From the NCBI RefSeq assembly GCF_021398735.1, contig NZ_CP090349.1, forward strand, positions 2,365,001-2,429,000: a stretch of 64,000 nucleotides of DNA. Reading direction: 5' to 3'. Shown here in pieces: positions 34,946 through 44,707 of the stretch. The notes beneath the pieces are model-generated. The model was not told the origin of the DNA. It did not search any database and worked only from the letters and a program-made list of their open reading frames with translations. Origin of the DNA: Methylobacterium oryzae. GTDB lineage: Bacteria > Pseudomonadota > Alphaproteobacteria > Rhizobiales > Beijerinckiaceae. The translations under genes were made by a program, and so were the position numbers. The stretch's first letter is position 1. The number at the start of each line of letters is the position of its first letter.

Positions 34946-36403
34946 ATGAGCGCGCGGCTCGCCGACCTCTTCCCCGAGGCCGCCGGCCCCGCCGCGGACC
35001 TGACCGTCTCGGACCTCACGGCCGACAGCCGGCAGGTCGCGACCGGCACGGTGTTCGTCGCCGTTCCCGGCACGAAGGCCGACGGCCGACGCTTCGCCGC
35101 GCAGGCCGCGCAGCGCGGCGCCGCCGCGGTCGCCGGGGAGGGGACCCGTCCCGCCGACCTGCCCGACGCGGTCGCCTGGATCCCGGTCGCCGACGCGCGC
35201 CGGTCGCTCGCCCTCGCGGCGGCCCGCCTCGCGGGCCCGCAGCCCGAGACCGTGGTGGCGGTGACCGGCACCGCCGGGAAGAGCTCGGTGGCCGACTTCG
35301 TCCGCCAGATCCTGGCGCGCATCGGCCGCGACTCCGCGAGCCTCGGCACCGTCGGCATCGTCACCAATCGCGGCGCGCAGTACGGCTCCCTCACGACTCC
35401 GGATCCCGTGACGCTGCACCGGACGCTGGCGCAACTCGCAGCGGACGGCGTCACCGACCTCGCCATGGAGGCGTCCTCCCACGGGATCGAGCAGCGCCGG
35501 CTCGACGGCGTGCGCCTCGACGCGGCGGGCTTCACCAATCTCGGCCGGGACCATCTCGACTACCACGCGAGCATCGAGGAGTACCTCGCGGCCAAGCTAC
35601 GCCTCTTCACGGACCTACTCCCGGCGGGCCGCCCGGCCATCGTCAACGCCGACGGCGCCTACGCCGAGCGCGTCATCGCCGCCGCCGAGGCCGCCGGCCG
35701 GCCGGTCCGCACGGTCGGGCGGGGCGGCCGGGACCTGCGGGTCGAGGCGGTCCGCACGGAGGGGTTCGCGCAGGTCGCCCGGATCCTGTTCGCGGGCCGG
35801 GCCCGGGAGCTGCGCCTGCCGCTCGTCGGCGAGTTCCAGGTCGAGAATGCCCTGGTGGCGGCCGGCCTCGCACTGGCTACCCCGGCGGGGGCGGCCGATC
35901 CCGACGGCGTCCTGGCGGCCCTCGACCACCTCACCGGCGTCCCCGGCCGCATGGAGCGGATCGGCGAGGCACGGGGCGGCCTCTGCCTCGTCGACTACGC
36001 CCACAAGCCCGAGGCCCTGGAGAGCGTGCTCGCCGCGCTCCGCCCCTTCGCGTCGGGCCGGCTGATCGCGGTGTTCGGCTGCGGCGGCGACCGCGACCGG
36101 GGCAAGCGGCCGCTGATGGGCGCCATCGCGCAGCGGCTCGCCGACGTCGTCATCGTCACGGACGACAACCCGCGCACCGAGGACGCGGCCGCCATCCGCC
36201 GGGCCATCCTGGACGCGGCGCCGGGCGCGGAGGAGATCGGCGACCGGTCGGAGGCGATTCACAGCGCCGTCGACCGGCTCGGGCCGGGCGACGTGCTGGT
36301 CGTGGCCGGCAAGGGTCATGAAACCGGCCAGATCGTGGGAGATCGCACGCTGCCGTTCTCGGACCACGCGGTCCTGCGCGCCGCGATCGCCGCGGCGGCC
36401 TGA
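34946..36403 (+). CDS. murE: UDP-MurNAc-L-Ala-D-Glu:meso-DAP ligase
   Basis: Adds meso-diaminopimelate as the third residue of the peptidoglycan stem peptide, using ATP in the cytoplasm. The 485-residue product has the Mur ligase P-loop Thr-Gly-Thr-Ala-Gly-Lys-Ser-Ser near 110; in most homologues this reads Gly-Thr-Asn-Gly-Lys-Thr, so the Ala and Ser are mild variations. Asp-Asn-Pro-Arg-Thr-Glu-Asp near 408 is the DAP-specificity motif, as opposed to lysine-adding enzymes. The stop precedes murF by 19 bp. Confidence 0.95.
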   Translation: MSARLADLFPEAAGPAADLTVSDLTADSRQVATGTVFVAVPGTKADGRRFAAQAAQRGAAAVAGEGTRPADLPDAVAWIPVADARRSLALAAARLAGPQPETVVAVTGTAGKSSVADFVRQILARIGRDSASLGTVGIVTNRGAQYGSLTTPDPVTLHRTLAQLAADGVTDLAMEASSHGIEQRRLDGVRLDAAGFTNLGRDHLDYHASIEEYLAAKLRLFTDLLPAGRPAIVNADGAYAERVIAAAEAAGRPVRTVGRGGRDLRVEAVRTEGFAQVARILFAGRARELRLPLVGEFQVENALVAAGLALATPAGAADPDGVLAALDHLTGVPGRMERIGEARGGLCLVDYAHKPEALESVLAALRPFASGRLIAVFGCGGDRDRGKRPLMGAIAQRLADVVIVTDDNPRTEDAAAIRRAILDAAPGAEEIGDRSEAIHSAVDRLGPGDVLVVAGKGHETGQIVGDRTLPFSDHAVLRAAIAAAA

Positions 36404-36422
36404 GGACGACGGGGGACCGACG

Positions 36423-37871
36423 ATGACCGCACTCTGGACGCGGCAGGAGCTGGAATCCGCGACGGGCGGCCGGTTGATCGGCGCCGGGCGCGCGATCGGC
36501 GGCGCCTCAATCGACACCCGCACGCTCCAGCCCGGCGACCTGTTCTTCGCGATCCGCGGCGACACCCGCGACGGCCACGACTTCGTCCCCGACGCCCTGG
36601 GGCGCGGCGCCGGCGCCGCCGTGGTGAGCGCCGCGCGCGCCGAGGCGCTCGCGGTCCACGGCCCCGTCCTGGCGGTGCCCGAGGGGGGCGCCGACCCGGT
36701 TCTCACCGCGATGGTGCGCCTCGGTGCCGCCGCCCGGGACCGGACGCGCGCGCAGGTCGTGGCGGTCACGGGCTCGGTCGGCAAGACCGGGACCAAGGAG
36801 GCCCTGCGCCACGTCCTGTCCGAGCAGGGCGAGACCCACGCCTCGGCGGCCTCCTACAACAACCACTGGGGCGTGCCCCTGACCCTGACGCGGATGCCGC
36901 GCTCCGCGCGCTACGGCGTGTTCGAGATCGGCATGAACCACGGCGCCGAGATCGTATCGCTGACCGCGCAGGTCCGACCGGACATCGCGCTGATCACCAC
37001 GATCGCACCCGCCCATATCGAGCATTTCGCCTCGCTGGCCGCGATCGCGGACGCGAAGGGCGAGATCTTCTCCGGGCTCCAGCCCGGCGGCGTCGCCATC
37101 CTGAACCGCGACGCCCCGCATTTCGACCGCCTGGCCGCCCACGCCCAGGCCTCCCGGGCGGGCCGGGTGGTGACCTTCGGCGAGCACGCGGATGCCGACG
37201 TCCGCGCCCTGAGGATCGTGCTGCGGCCCGACCTGTCGGTGATCGACGCGGTGGTGATGGGCCAGCCCGTCACTTACAAGCTCGGCACCGCCGGCCGGCA
37301 CGCGGCGCTGAACTCGCTGGGCGTCATGGCGGTGGTCCACAGCCTCGGGGCCGACCTCGCCCGCGCGGCCCTGTCGCTCGGGGGGCTAAAGCCGCCGGCG
37401 GGGCGCGGCGAGCGCACCCCCCTCGAGATCGGCGGCGGCACCGCCTACCTCGTGGACGAGAGCTACAACGCCAATCCCGTCGCCGTCCGCGCGGCGCTGG
37501 CGACCCTGGCGGGGATCGAGACCGGGCCCCGCGGCCGCCGGATCGCGGTGCTGGGCGACATGCTCGAGCTCGGCGCCGCCGCGCCCGACCTGCATCGCGG
37601 CCTGGCGGAGGCGATCGAGGCGGCCCGGGTCGACCTCGTCTTCACGGCCGGTCCGCTGATGCGCCACCTGTTCGAGGCCCTGCCGGTGAGCCGCCGCGGC
37701 GCGGTGGCCGACACCGCGGCCGACCTGCTCGAGCCGCTCGCCCGGACCCTGCGGTCCGGCGACGCCGTCATGGTGAAGGGATCGAACGGCAGCCGCATGG
37801 GCCGGATTGTCGAGGCGCTGAAAGCCCGCTACGCGGTCGATCCGACCCGGCGGACCCAGGCCGTCCCGTGA
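36423..37871 (+). CDS. murF: UDP-MurNAc-tripeptide:D-Ala-D-Ala ligase
   Basis: Completes the cytoplasmic UDP-MurNAc-pentapeptide by adding D-Ala-D-Ala. The 482-residue product has the ATP-binding Thr-Gly-Ser-Val-Gly-Lys-Thr-Gly-Thr-Lys near 118. Further Mur-ligase features are Asn-Asn-His-Trp-Gly-Val-Pro near 146 and Asp-Glu-Ser-Tyr-Asn-Ala-Asn-Pro near 342. The last two are typical MurF motifs. The ATG at 36423 is taken because a longer frame would run back through the murE 3' end. A G-rich ribosome-binding site precedes it. Confidence 0.95.
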   Translation: MTALWTRQELESATGGRLIGAGRAIGGASIDTRTLQPGDLFFAIRGDTRDGHDFVPDALGRGAGAAVVSAARAEALAVHGPVLAVPEGGADPVLTAMVRLGAAARDRTRAQVVAVTGSVGKTGTKEALRHVLSEQGETHASAASYNNHWGVPLTLTRMPRSARYGVFEIGMNHGAEIVSLTAQVRPDIALITTIAPAHIEHFASLAAIADAKGEIFSGLQPGGVAILNRDAPHFDRLAAHAQASRAGRVVTFGEHADADVRALRIVLRPDLSVIDAVVMGQPVTYKLGTAGRHAALNSLGVMAVVHSLGADLARAALSLGGLKPPAGRGERTPLEIGGGTAYLVDESYNANPVAVRAALATLAGIETGPRGRRIAVLGDMLELGAAAPDLHRGLAEAIEAARVDLVFTAGPLMRHLFEALPVSRRGAVADTAADLLEPLARTLRSGDAVMVKGSNGSRMGRIVEALKARYAVDPTRRTQAVP

Positions 37872-37939
37872 CCGGCACGCCTGCGCGTGCGGCGCCGTCC
37901 CCCGAAACCTGAGCCTGAACAAGGGGGCCGAGCGCCCGG

Positions 37940-39025
37940 ATGCTGTACCTTCTCTCGGACCTGAGCAGCAGCTTCACGCCGCTCAACGTGTTCCGCTACA
38001 TCACCTTCCGCACCGGCGGCGCGCTGTTCACGGCGGGCCTGTTCGTGTTCTGGTTCGGGCCCTGGATCATCTCGCTGCTGCGGATCCGCCAGGGCAAGGG
38101 CCAGCCGATCCGCGAGGACGGGCCGCAGACCCATCTGCTGACCAAGCGCGGCACGCCGACCATGGGCGGCCTGATGATCCTGGCCGGCGCCGTCGTGGCG
38201 ATCCTGCTCTGGGCCAACCCGCGCAACCACTACGTCTGGGTGACGCTGACCGTCACCCTCGGCTTCGGCGCGATCGGCTTCTACGACGACTACCTCAAGG
38301 TCACGAAGCAGTCGCACAAGGGCTTCTCGGGCAAGTTCCGCCTCGCCCTCGAGGCGTTGATCGCCATGGCGGCCTGCGTGACCATCGCGGTCTACTCGCC
38401 CGCCGCGCTGCAGAATCAGCTCGCCTTCCCGGTGTTCAAGGACGCGCTGCTGAACCTCGGCTGGTTCTACCCGCTGTTCGGCGCCTTCGTGATCGTCGGG
38501 GCGGGCAATTCCGTGAACATGACCGACGGCCTCGACGGCCTCGCGATCGTGCCGGTGATGATCGCCTGCGGCACGTTCGGCTTCATCGCGTACCTCGTCG
38601 GCAACTCGTTCACCGCCAGCTACCTGCAGGTGAACTACGTCCGCGACACGGGCGAGCTCGCCGTCGTCTGCGGCGCGGTCATCGGCGCCGGACTCGGCTT
38701 CCTCTGGTTCAACGCGCCGCCGGCCCAGATCTTCATGGGCGATACCGGCTCCCTGGCGCTGGGCGGCCTGCTGGGCTCCATCGCGGTGGCGACGAAGCAC
38801 GAGATCGTCCTGGCGATCGTCGGCGGCCTCTTCGTGCTGGAGATGATGTCGGTGATCATCCAGGTCGCGTCGTTCAAGCTCACGGGCAAGCGCGTGTTCC
38901 GCATGGCGCCGATCCACCACCATTTCGAGCAGAAGGGCTGGAAGGAGCCGCAGGTCGTGATCCGGTTCTGGATCATCGCGGTGATCCTGGCGATGGCCGG
39001 CCTGGCGACGCTGAAGCTGCGCTGA
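37940..39025 (+). CDS. mraY: Phospho-MurNAc-pentapeptide transferase MraY
   Basis: Inner-membrane enzyme that joins phospho-MurNAc-pentapeptide to undecaprenyl phosphate, producing lipid I. The 361-residue protein has about ten TM helices. Catalytic and Mg-binding motifs are clear: [18 protein letters not shown] (about 112-117), Asn-Met-Thr-Asp-Gly-Leu-Asp-Gly-Leu (about 193-201), Met-Gly-Asp-Thr-Gly-Ser (about 265) and Pro-Ile-His-His-His-Phe-Glu (about 325). Length and motifs are normal. A ribosome-binding-like AAGGGGG lies about 12 nt upstream of the ATG. Confidence 0.97.
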   Translation: MLYLLSDLSSSFTPLNVFRYITFRTGGALFTAGLFVFWFGPWIISLLRIRQGKGQPIREDGPQTHLLTKRGTPTMGGLMILAGAVVAILLWANPRNHYVWVTLTVTLGFGAIGFYDDYLKVTKQSHKGFSGKFRLALEALIAMAACVTIAVYSPAALQNQLAFPVFKDALLNLGWFYPLFGAFVIVGAGNSVNMTDGLDGLAIVPVMIACGTFGFIAYLVGNSFTASYLQVNYVRDTGELAVVCGAVIGAGLGFLWFNAPPAQIFMGDTGSLALGGLLGSIAVATKHEIVLAIVGGLFVLEMMSVIIQVASFKLTGKRVFRMAPIHHHFEQKGWKEPQVVIRFWIIAVILAMAGLATLKLR

Positions 39026-39070
39026 GAAATCGTGCTAGACGGGCGGCCTGAGAGGTCGATCCGATCCTCG

Positions 39071-39184
39071 CCCTCGTCCTGAGGCGCGGCCGCGGAGGGG
39101 AGCCTCGAAGGAGGCTTCCGGCCGGCCGCGCGATCCCGGGAGCCCGCCTTCGGGGTCGCCGAGGCGGGGCGCCCGGGACGAGGG
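39071..39184. repeat. GC-rich imperfect palindrome between mraY and murD
   Basis: Outer arms CCCTCGTCC (39071-39079) and the GGGACGAGGG region (39175-39184) are complementary. Inside lies a perfect hairpin AGCCTC-GAAG-GAGGCT (39101-39116). The element occupies most of the 205-bp mraY-murD gap, where dcw genes are usually close. It could be an extragenic repeat; I see no second copy in the window. Confidence 0.45.
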
Positions 39185-39230
39185 TCCGGTTCGGGTCGGC
39201 CGGGTCCGGCCGCCGCATCCGGAGTTCCGC

Positions 39231-40595
39231 ATGACACCCGTCACCGTCTTCCAGGACAAGACCGTCGCCCTGTTCGGGCTCGGCGGCTCGGGGCTCGCCA
39301 CGGCGCTGGCGCTGAAGGCCGGTGGCGCGGCCGTGCAGGCCTGGGACGACAATGCCGACAGCCTCGCCCGCGCGCGGGAGGCCGGCATAGAGACGCGGGA
39401 CCTGCGCGCGGCCGACTGGTCTGCGTTCGCCGCCTTCGTGCTGAGCCCGGGCGTGCCGCTGACCCATCCCGAGCCGCACTGGAGCGTCCGGCTCGCCCGG
39501 GATGCCGGCGTCGAGATCATCGGCGACATCGAGCTGTTCTGCCGGGAGCGGCGGGCGCAGGCGCCGGGGGCGCCGTTCGTGGCGATCACCGGGACCAACG
39601 GCAAGTCGACCACCACGGCGCTGATCGCCCACGTGCTCGCGCAGGGGGGCCGCGACGTGCAGATGGGCGGCAACATCGGCACCGCGATCCTGTCGCTGGA
39701 GCCGCCGGCCGCCGACCGCGTCCACGTGATCGAGATGTCGTCGTTCCAGATCGACCTGACGCCGAGCCTCGACCCGAGCGTCGGCGTGCTGATGAACATC
39801 ACGCCGGACCATCTCGACCGGCACGGCACGATGGAGCAGTACGCGGCCATCAAGGAGCGCCTGATCCAGGGCGCCGACCTCGCGGTGGTCGGCGTCGACG
39901 ACGCCCCGAGCCGCGCCATCGCGGACCGCCGCGGCGCCGACCTCGTGCGCGTCCACGTGCCCCACGGCGACGTGCTGTGCACCGACGCGCTGACGGTGCG
40001 CGACGGGATCGTCCGGGAGCCGGACGGGACGGCCCTCGCCGACGTCAACGGGATCGGCTCGCTCCGGGGGGCGCACAACTGGCAGAACGCCGCGGTGGCG
40101 GTGGCCGTCGCGCGGGCCCTCGACCTGTCGCCGGAGCAGATCCAGGCCGGCCTCACCTCGTTCCCGGGCCTGCCGCACCGGATGGAGGAAGTCGGGCGGC
40201 GCGGCCACGTGCTGTTCGTCAACGATTCCAAGGCGACGAACGCGGATTCCACCGAGAAGGCCCTCACCGCCTTCCGGGACATCCACTGGATCCTCGGCGG
40301 CAAGGCCAAGGAGGGCGGGATCTTCCCGCTGGTGCCGTATTTCGAGCGGGTCGCGCACGCCTACCTGATCGGCGCGGCGTCGGACGCCTTCGCGGCGACC
40401 CTGGAGGGCGCCGTGCCCTACACGCGCTGCGAGACCCTCGAGAACGCCGTCCCGAAGGCCGCCGAGAACGCCGCCGCCTCGGGCGCACCGGAGCCGGTGG
40501 TGCTCCTGTCGCCGGCCTGCGCGTCCTACGACCAGTTCCGGAACTTCGAGATCCGCGGCAACCGCTTCCGCGAGCTGGTTCAGGCGCTGCCCTGA
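39231..40595 (+). CDS. murD: UDP-N-acetylmuramoyl-alanine:D-glutamate ligase
   Basis: Adds D-glutamate to UDP-MurNAc-L-Ala. The 454-residue product has an N-terminal Rossmann-like domain (Phe-Gly-Leu-Gly-Gly-Ser-Gly, about 14-20). The P-loop Gly-Thr-Asn-Gly-Lys-Ser-Thr-Thr starts at about 121. Asn-Asp-Ser-Lys-Ala-Thr-Asn near 330 is the MurD-specific motif. The ATG at 39231 lies 205 bp after mraY. Downstream the cluster is interrupted by a minus-strand chemoreceptor gene before ftsW. Confidence 0.96.
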   Translation: MTPVTVFQDKTVALFGLGGSGLATALALKAGGAAVQAWDDNADSLARAREAGIETRDLRAADWSAFAAFVLSPGVPLTHPEPHWSVRLARDAGVEIIGDIELFCRERRAQAPGAPFVAITGTNGKSTTTALIAHVLAQGGRDVQMGGNIGTAILSLEPPAADRVHVIEMSSFQIDLTPSLDPSVGVLMNITPDHLDRHGTMEQYAAIKERLIQGADLAVVGVDDAPSRAIADRRGADLVRVHVPHGDVLCTDALTVRDGIVREPDGTALADVNGIGSLRGAHNWQNAAVAVAVARALDLSPEQIQAGLTSFPGLPHRMEEVGRRGHVLFVNDSKATNADSTEKALTAFRDIHWILGGKAKEGGIFPLVPYFERVAHAYLIGAASDAFAATLEGAVPYTRCETLENAVPKAAENAAASGAPEPVVLLSPACASYDQFRNFEIRGNRFRELVQALP

Positions 40596-40623
40596 GGCAG
40601 CGCCACTTCAGCGCGCCAGAACC

Positions 40624-42099
40624 TCAGCGCGCCAGAACCTTGGCGGCGTCGCGGGTGGTGTCGACCGCATGCGAGACGTTGGCCACCGACTGGACGATCG
40701 CCCCGATGTTGCCTGTGATCTCCGTGACGGCCCCCGCGGCGCTCTGCATGCTCTCGGCCAGATCCCGGGTCACGGCACTCTGCTCCTCGATGGCGGCCGC
40801 GGTGGCCACCACGGTCTCGCGCATCACCGAGACCGAGGACCCGATCGAGCTGAGAGCCTGCACGACCTCCTGCGAGACGCGCTGCACGCTGGCGATCTCG
40901 CCGTTGATCTGACCGGTGGCGCGCGCCGCCTGGTCGGCCAGCGCCTTAACCTCGGAGGCGACGACCGCGAAGCCGCGGCCCGCCGCGCCCGCGCGGGCGG
41001 CCTCGATGGTGGCGTTCAGCGCCAGCAGGTTGATCTGGCCGGCGATGTCCTGGATCAGACCGACGATGCCGGTCATGGCGGTGGCGGTCTCGGCCAGCCG
41101 TTTGGTGTGGCCGTCCGCGTCCTGAACGCAGGCATAGGCGGTGTCGGTGGCGCTCTGGGAGCGCACGATGCTCTGAGACATCTCCGCCACCGAGGCCGCC
41201 AGCTCCTCGGCGGCGGCCGCCACGGTCTGGACGTTCCCGGAGGTCGAGTCCGCCGCCGACGAGGCCAGCGAGGCCGCCGTGGTCGAGTGCGTCACCGCCT
41301 GCTCGATCTCGCCGAAGTTCTGATCGATCAGGGTCCGCAGGTTGGCGAACAGTCGGACCTGGTCGCTGATGTCGGTGGCGAATTTCACCACCTTGTAGGG
41401 CCGGCCGGCGGCGTCGAGGATCGGGTTGTAGGAGGCCTGGATCCAGACTTCGCGCCCGTCCTTGCCGATCCGCCGGAACTGGGCCGCCTGATAGGTGCCG
41501 TTCCGCAGGGCCGCCCAGAAGGCCCGGTAGGCCTCGCTCTCCCGGTAGGCGGGCTCCACGAACAGGCTGTGATGCTGCCCGAGCACCTCGGCGCGGCTGT
41601 AGCCCATCGCGGCGAGGAAATTGTCGTTCACCGCGATCACCGTGCCGTCGAGGTCGAAGGCGATGACCGCCTGCACCTTGTCGATCGCGGCGATCTGCCC
41701 GGCGCGGTCGGCCTCCTCGGTGCGCTGCTGCGTGATGTCGGTGGCGAACTTCACCACCTTGTAGGGCCGGCCGCGGACGTCGAGCATCGGGTTGTAGGAG
41801 GCCTGGATCCAGATCGACCGGCCGCCCCGACCGACCCGCTGGAACTGGCCCGACTCGAAGGTGCCGGAGCGCAGGCGCTCCCAGAAGGCCCGGTAATCCG
41901 GGGCGTCCCGCTGGGCCGGCTCCATGAACATGCTGTGGTGCTGGCCGACGATCTCCGGCAGCGTGTACCCGACGACGTCGAGGAAATTCCGGTTCGCCGA
42001 CAGGATCCGCCCCGCCAGGTCGAACTCGATCACGCCCTGAACCCGGTCGAGGGCCGCGAGCTTGGCATGCGCTTCACGGACGTTCAGGGCAGAGAACAT
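40624..42099 (-). CDS. Soluble PAS-PAS methyl-accepting chemotaxis protein
   Basis: A 491-residue chemoreceptor-like protein without a signal peptide or TM segment. Two similar PAS domains (about 10-125 and 130-250) share motifs such as Gly-Gln-His-His-Ser-(Met/Leu)-Phe and Trp-Ile-Gln-Ala-Ser-Tyr-Asn-Pro. The C-terminal coiled-coil signalling domain has the hairpin tip [14 protein letters not shown] and Glu-Ala-Ala-Arg-Ala-Gly. The layout is like BdlA/Aer-type cytoplasmic sensors, so a redox, flavin or haem ligand is possible; nothing in the sequence decides it. It lies antisense between murD and ftsW, and no che genes are nearby. ATG at 42099 chosen; a 21-codon extension is open. Confidence 0.9.
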   Translation of the reverse strand: MFSALNVREAHAKLAALDRVQGVIEFDLAGRILSANRNFLDVVGYTLPEIVGQHHSMFMEPAQRDAPDYRAFWERLRSGTFESGQFQRVGRGGRSIWIQASYNPMLDVRGRPYKVVKFATDITQQRTEEADRAGQIAAIDKVQAVIAFDLDGTVIAVNDNFLAAMGYSRAEVLGQHHSLFVEPAYRESEAYRAFWAALRNGTYQAAQFRRIGKDGREVWIQASYNPILDAAGRPYKVVKFATDISDQVRLFANLRTLIDQNFGEIEQAVTHSTTAASLASSAADSTSGNVQTVAAAAEELAASVAEMSQSIVRSQSATDTAYACVQDADGHTKRLAETATAMTGIVGLIQDIAGQINLLALNATIEAARAGAAGRGFAVVASEVKALADQAARATGQINGEIASVQRVSQEVVQALSSIGSSVSVMRETVVATAAAIEEQSAVTRDLAESMQSAAGAVTEITGNIGAIVQSVANVSHAVDTTRDAAKVLAR

Positions 42100-42384
42100 G
42101 GCGCGTCGGCTTCCGCTGGGCGGATCGGGCGCGGCGCACCGCGACCCGCCGGGTCGATACATCCGAAAGTTGCAATGGGAAGATTAACATAGAGTGTCTT
42201 TTTACTAGTATTGCGCGGTCCTAATACAGCATCCCAGGGGCCGCCGGCTGCGTGGCCGGCGCGTCCTGACGTGCCCCGACGCGCCCCGATCTGTCGGTCA
42301 TAAGGCTCCGTTTACCATTCCTGCCGAGGATCCCGGCCGACCCGCGCGGATCGGCATCCGCGCGGCCTGGAGTCGTTGCCCGGC

Positions 42385-43551
42385 ATGATGTCACGCGCGG
42401 AACGCACCCCCCTGACGGACTGGTGGTGGACGGTGGACCGCGGCCTGCTCGCGGCGCTGTTCGCGCTGATGGTCGCGGGCCTCGTCTTCCTGATGGGCGG
42501 CGGCCCGCCCGTGGCCGAGCGGATCGGCCTGCCGACCTTCTACTTCCTCAACCGGCAGGCGATGTACCTCGCGCCGACCATCCTGCTGATCTGCGCGGTC
42601 TCGTTCCTGTCGCTGCGCGGCATCCGGCGGCTGGCGCTCGTCACCTGGATCCTGGGCGTCATCCTGTGCCTGCTCGCCGGCAAGTTCGGGCCCGAGATCA
42701 AGGGCGCGCATCGCTGGATCCAGTTCGGCCCCTTCGGCCTGCAGCCCTCGGAATTCGTGAAGCCGGCCTTCGTAGTCGTCGCCGCCTGGGCCTTCTCGGA
42801 GGGCGCCCAGCGCCGCGACATGCCGGGCGGCATCCTGGCGCTGCTGCTCCTGCCGATCACCATCGTGCCGCTGCTGCTCCAGCCCGATTTCGGCCAGACC
42901 ATGCTGATTACCATGGTGTGGTGCGCGCTGTTCTTCGTGGCCGGCCTCCACCTGATCTGGGTGGCCGTCCTCGGCGTGCTGGGCCTCGGAGGTGTGTTCG
43001 CTGCCTACCTGTTCTTCCACCACGTCCGCGAGCGCTTCAACAAGTTCCTCGACCGGGATTCCGGCGGCGGCTTCCAGGATTTCTGGTCGCGCGAATCGTT
43101 CCGCTCGGGCGGCTGGTTCGGCACCGGGCCGGGTGAGGGCGTGGCCAAGCGCCACCTGCCGGACGCGCATACCGACTTCATCTTCTCGGTCACCGGCGAG
43201 GAGTTCGGCGTGATCGTCTGCCTCTGCCTCGTGGCGCTGTTCGCCTTCATCGTCCTGCGCGGCCTCAAGCTCGCGCGGCGCACCGACGACACCTTCTCGC
43301 GGCTGGCGATCACCGGCCTGACCACGCTGTTCGGCCTGCAGGCCTGCATCAACATGGCGGTGAACACCCAGCTGATGCCCGCCAAGGGCATGACGCTGCC
43401 GTTCGTCTCCTACGGCGGCTCCTCGCTGATCTCGCTGGCGCTCGGCACCGGCTTCCTCGTCGCCCTGACCCGTAAGCGCCCCCGCACCGTCATGCTCAGC
43501 CAGAAGCCCCCCGGCACCGCGCCGGCCACCGTCGCCGGGGTGATGCGGTGA
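42385..43551 (+). CDS. ftsW: Septal peptidoglycan glycosyltransferase FtsW
   Basis: SEDS-family membrane glycosyltransferase that polymerises lipid II at the septum with FtsI. The 388-residue protein has about ten TM helices. Features include Lys-Gly-Ala-His-Arg-Trp-Ile near 108, Gln-Pro-Ser-Glu-Phe-Val-Lys-Pro near 120, and Ala-His-Thr-Asp-Phe-Ile-Phe-Ser near 260, with the catalytic-region Asp. Pro-Phe-Val-Ser-Tyr-Gly-Gly-Ser-Ser near 340 is conserved in SEDS proteins. The start is uncertain among TTG 42376, ATG 42385 and ATG 42388; all give the same mature protein. It overlaps murG by 4 bp. Confidence 0.94.
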   Translation: MMSRAERTPLTDWWWTVDRGLLAALFALMVAGLVFLMGGGPPVAERIGLPTFYFLNRQAMYLAPTILLICAVSFLSLRGIRRLALVTWILGVILCLLAGKFGPEIKGAHRWIQFGPFGLQPSEFVKPAFVVVAAWAFSEGAQRRDMPGGILALLLLPITIVPLLLQPDFGQTMLITMVWCALFFVAGLHLIWVAVLGVLGLGGVFAAYLFFHHVRERFNKFLDRDSGGGFQDFWSRESFRSGGWFGTGPGEGVAKRHLPDAHTDFIFSVTGEEFGVIVCLCLVALFAFIVLRGLKLARRTDDTFSRLAITGLTTLFGLQACINMAVNTQLMPAKGMTLPFVSYGGSSLISLALGTGFLVALTRKRPRTVMLSQKPPGTAPATVAGVMR

Positions 43552-44657
43552 CCGTCTTCACCCCCACGATCCTGCTCTGCGCGGGCGGCACCGGTGGCCA
43601 CCTGTTCCCGGCCGAGAGCCTCGCCCACGCCCTGCGGGCCCGCGGCATCCGCGTGGCGCTCGCCACCGACGCCCGGGTCGATTCCATCGCGTCCGAGTTC
43701 CCGGCCTCCGAGGTGGTCACCATCGCCTCGGCGACGCCGTCCGGCCGCTCGCCGCTGAAGCGGGCCGGCGCCGTGCTGACCCTCGGCCGGGGCTTCGGCG
43801 TGGCCGCGAAGGAGATCCGCCGGATCAACCCGGCCGCCATCGTGGGCTTCGGCGGCTACCCGACCGTCCCACCGGTGCTCGCCGGCCAGATCCTGCGCGT
43901 GCCGACGATCCTGCACGAGCAGAACGCCGTGATGGGCCGGGCCAACGCCTTCCTGGCGCGGGGCGCCCGCACCATCGCCACCGGCTTCAAGGTCGTGCGC
44001 GGCGTGCCCGACAAGGCCAAGGCCCCGCGGATCCACACCGGCAATCCGCTCCGCCCGGCGGTGATCGAGGCGGCCAGGTTCCCGTATCCCGCTTTCGGCG
44101 CAGGCGACGCCCTGCGGCTCCTGGTGTTCGGCGGCAGCCAGGGCGCGCGCGTGATGGGCGAGGTCGTGCCGGAGGCGATCGCCCGCCTGCCCGACGCGCT
44201 GCGCGCCCGCCTGCACCTCGTCCAGCAGGTCCGCCCCGAGGACCTGACGGCCGTTCAGAATCGCTATCTCGCCATGGGGCTCGCCGGGATCGAGGCGGCG
44301 CCGTTCTTCAAGGACCTGCCCGCCCGCATGGCCGCGAGCCACCTCGTGGTCTCGCGCTCGGGCGCCTCGACGGTCTCGGAACTCGCGGCGATCGGCCGCC
44401 CGTCGATCCTCGTGCCGCTGCCGGGCTCCCTCGACCAGGACCAGGCCGCCAACGCCGCGACCCTCGACGCCATCGGCGCGGCGCTGGCGGTGAAGCAGCC
44501 GGATTTCACGCCCGAACGGCTCGCCGCGGAGCTGACCGCCTGCTTCGAGACGCCGGCAAAATTGACCGCGGCGGCCGATGCGGCCAGAAGCGCGGGCATC
44601 CACGACGCCGCCGAGCGGCTGGCCGAGGTCGTCGTCGAGACGGCCGCCCGCACCTGA
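43548..44657 (+). CDS. murG: Lipid II synthase MurG
   Basis: Peripheral membrane GT-B glycosyltransferase that adds GlcNAc to lipid I, giving lipid II. In the 369-residue product the N-terminal Gly-Gly-Thr-Gly-Gly-His is at 13-18, and His-Glu-Gln-Asn-Ala-Val-Met-Gly-Arg-Ala near 122 is diagnostic. Gly-Gly-Ser-Gln-Gly-Ala (about 193) and Val-Ser-Arg-Ser-Gly-Ala-Ser-Thr (about 265) form the UDP-GlcNAc site. Starts with GTG overlapping the ftsW stop, so it is translationally coupled. murC follows after 50 bp. Confidence 0.96.
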   Translation: MTVFTPTILLCAGGTGGHLFPAESLAHALRARGIRVALATDARVDSIASEFPASEVVTIASATPSGRSPLKRAGAVLTLGRGFGVAAKEIRRINPAAIVGFGGYPTVPPVLAGQILRVPTILHEQNAVMGRANAFLARGARTIATGFKVVRGVPDKAKAPRIHTGNPLRPAVIEAARFPYPAFGAGDALRLLVFGGSQGARVMGEVVPEAIARLPDALRARLHLVQQVRPEDLTAVQNRYLAMGLAGIEAAPFFKDLPARMAASHLVVSRSGASTVSELAAIGRPSILVPLPGSLDQDQAANAATLDAIGAALAVKQPDFTPERLAAELTACFETPAKLTAAADAARSAGIHDAAERLAEVVVETAART

Positions 44658-44707
44658 TTTCTTGAGGGATTCCGCACCGGCGGTCCCGCCACCAGACGGT
44701 TCGACCC

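Noticed and set aside
33824..35566. A 580-codon minus-strand frame opposite ftsI/murE
   Set aside because: Shadow of two well-supported plus-strand genes.
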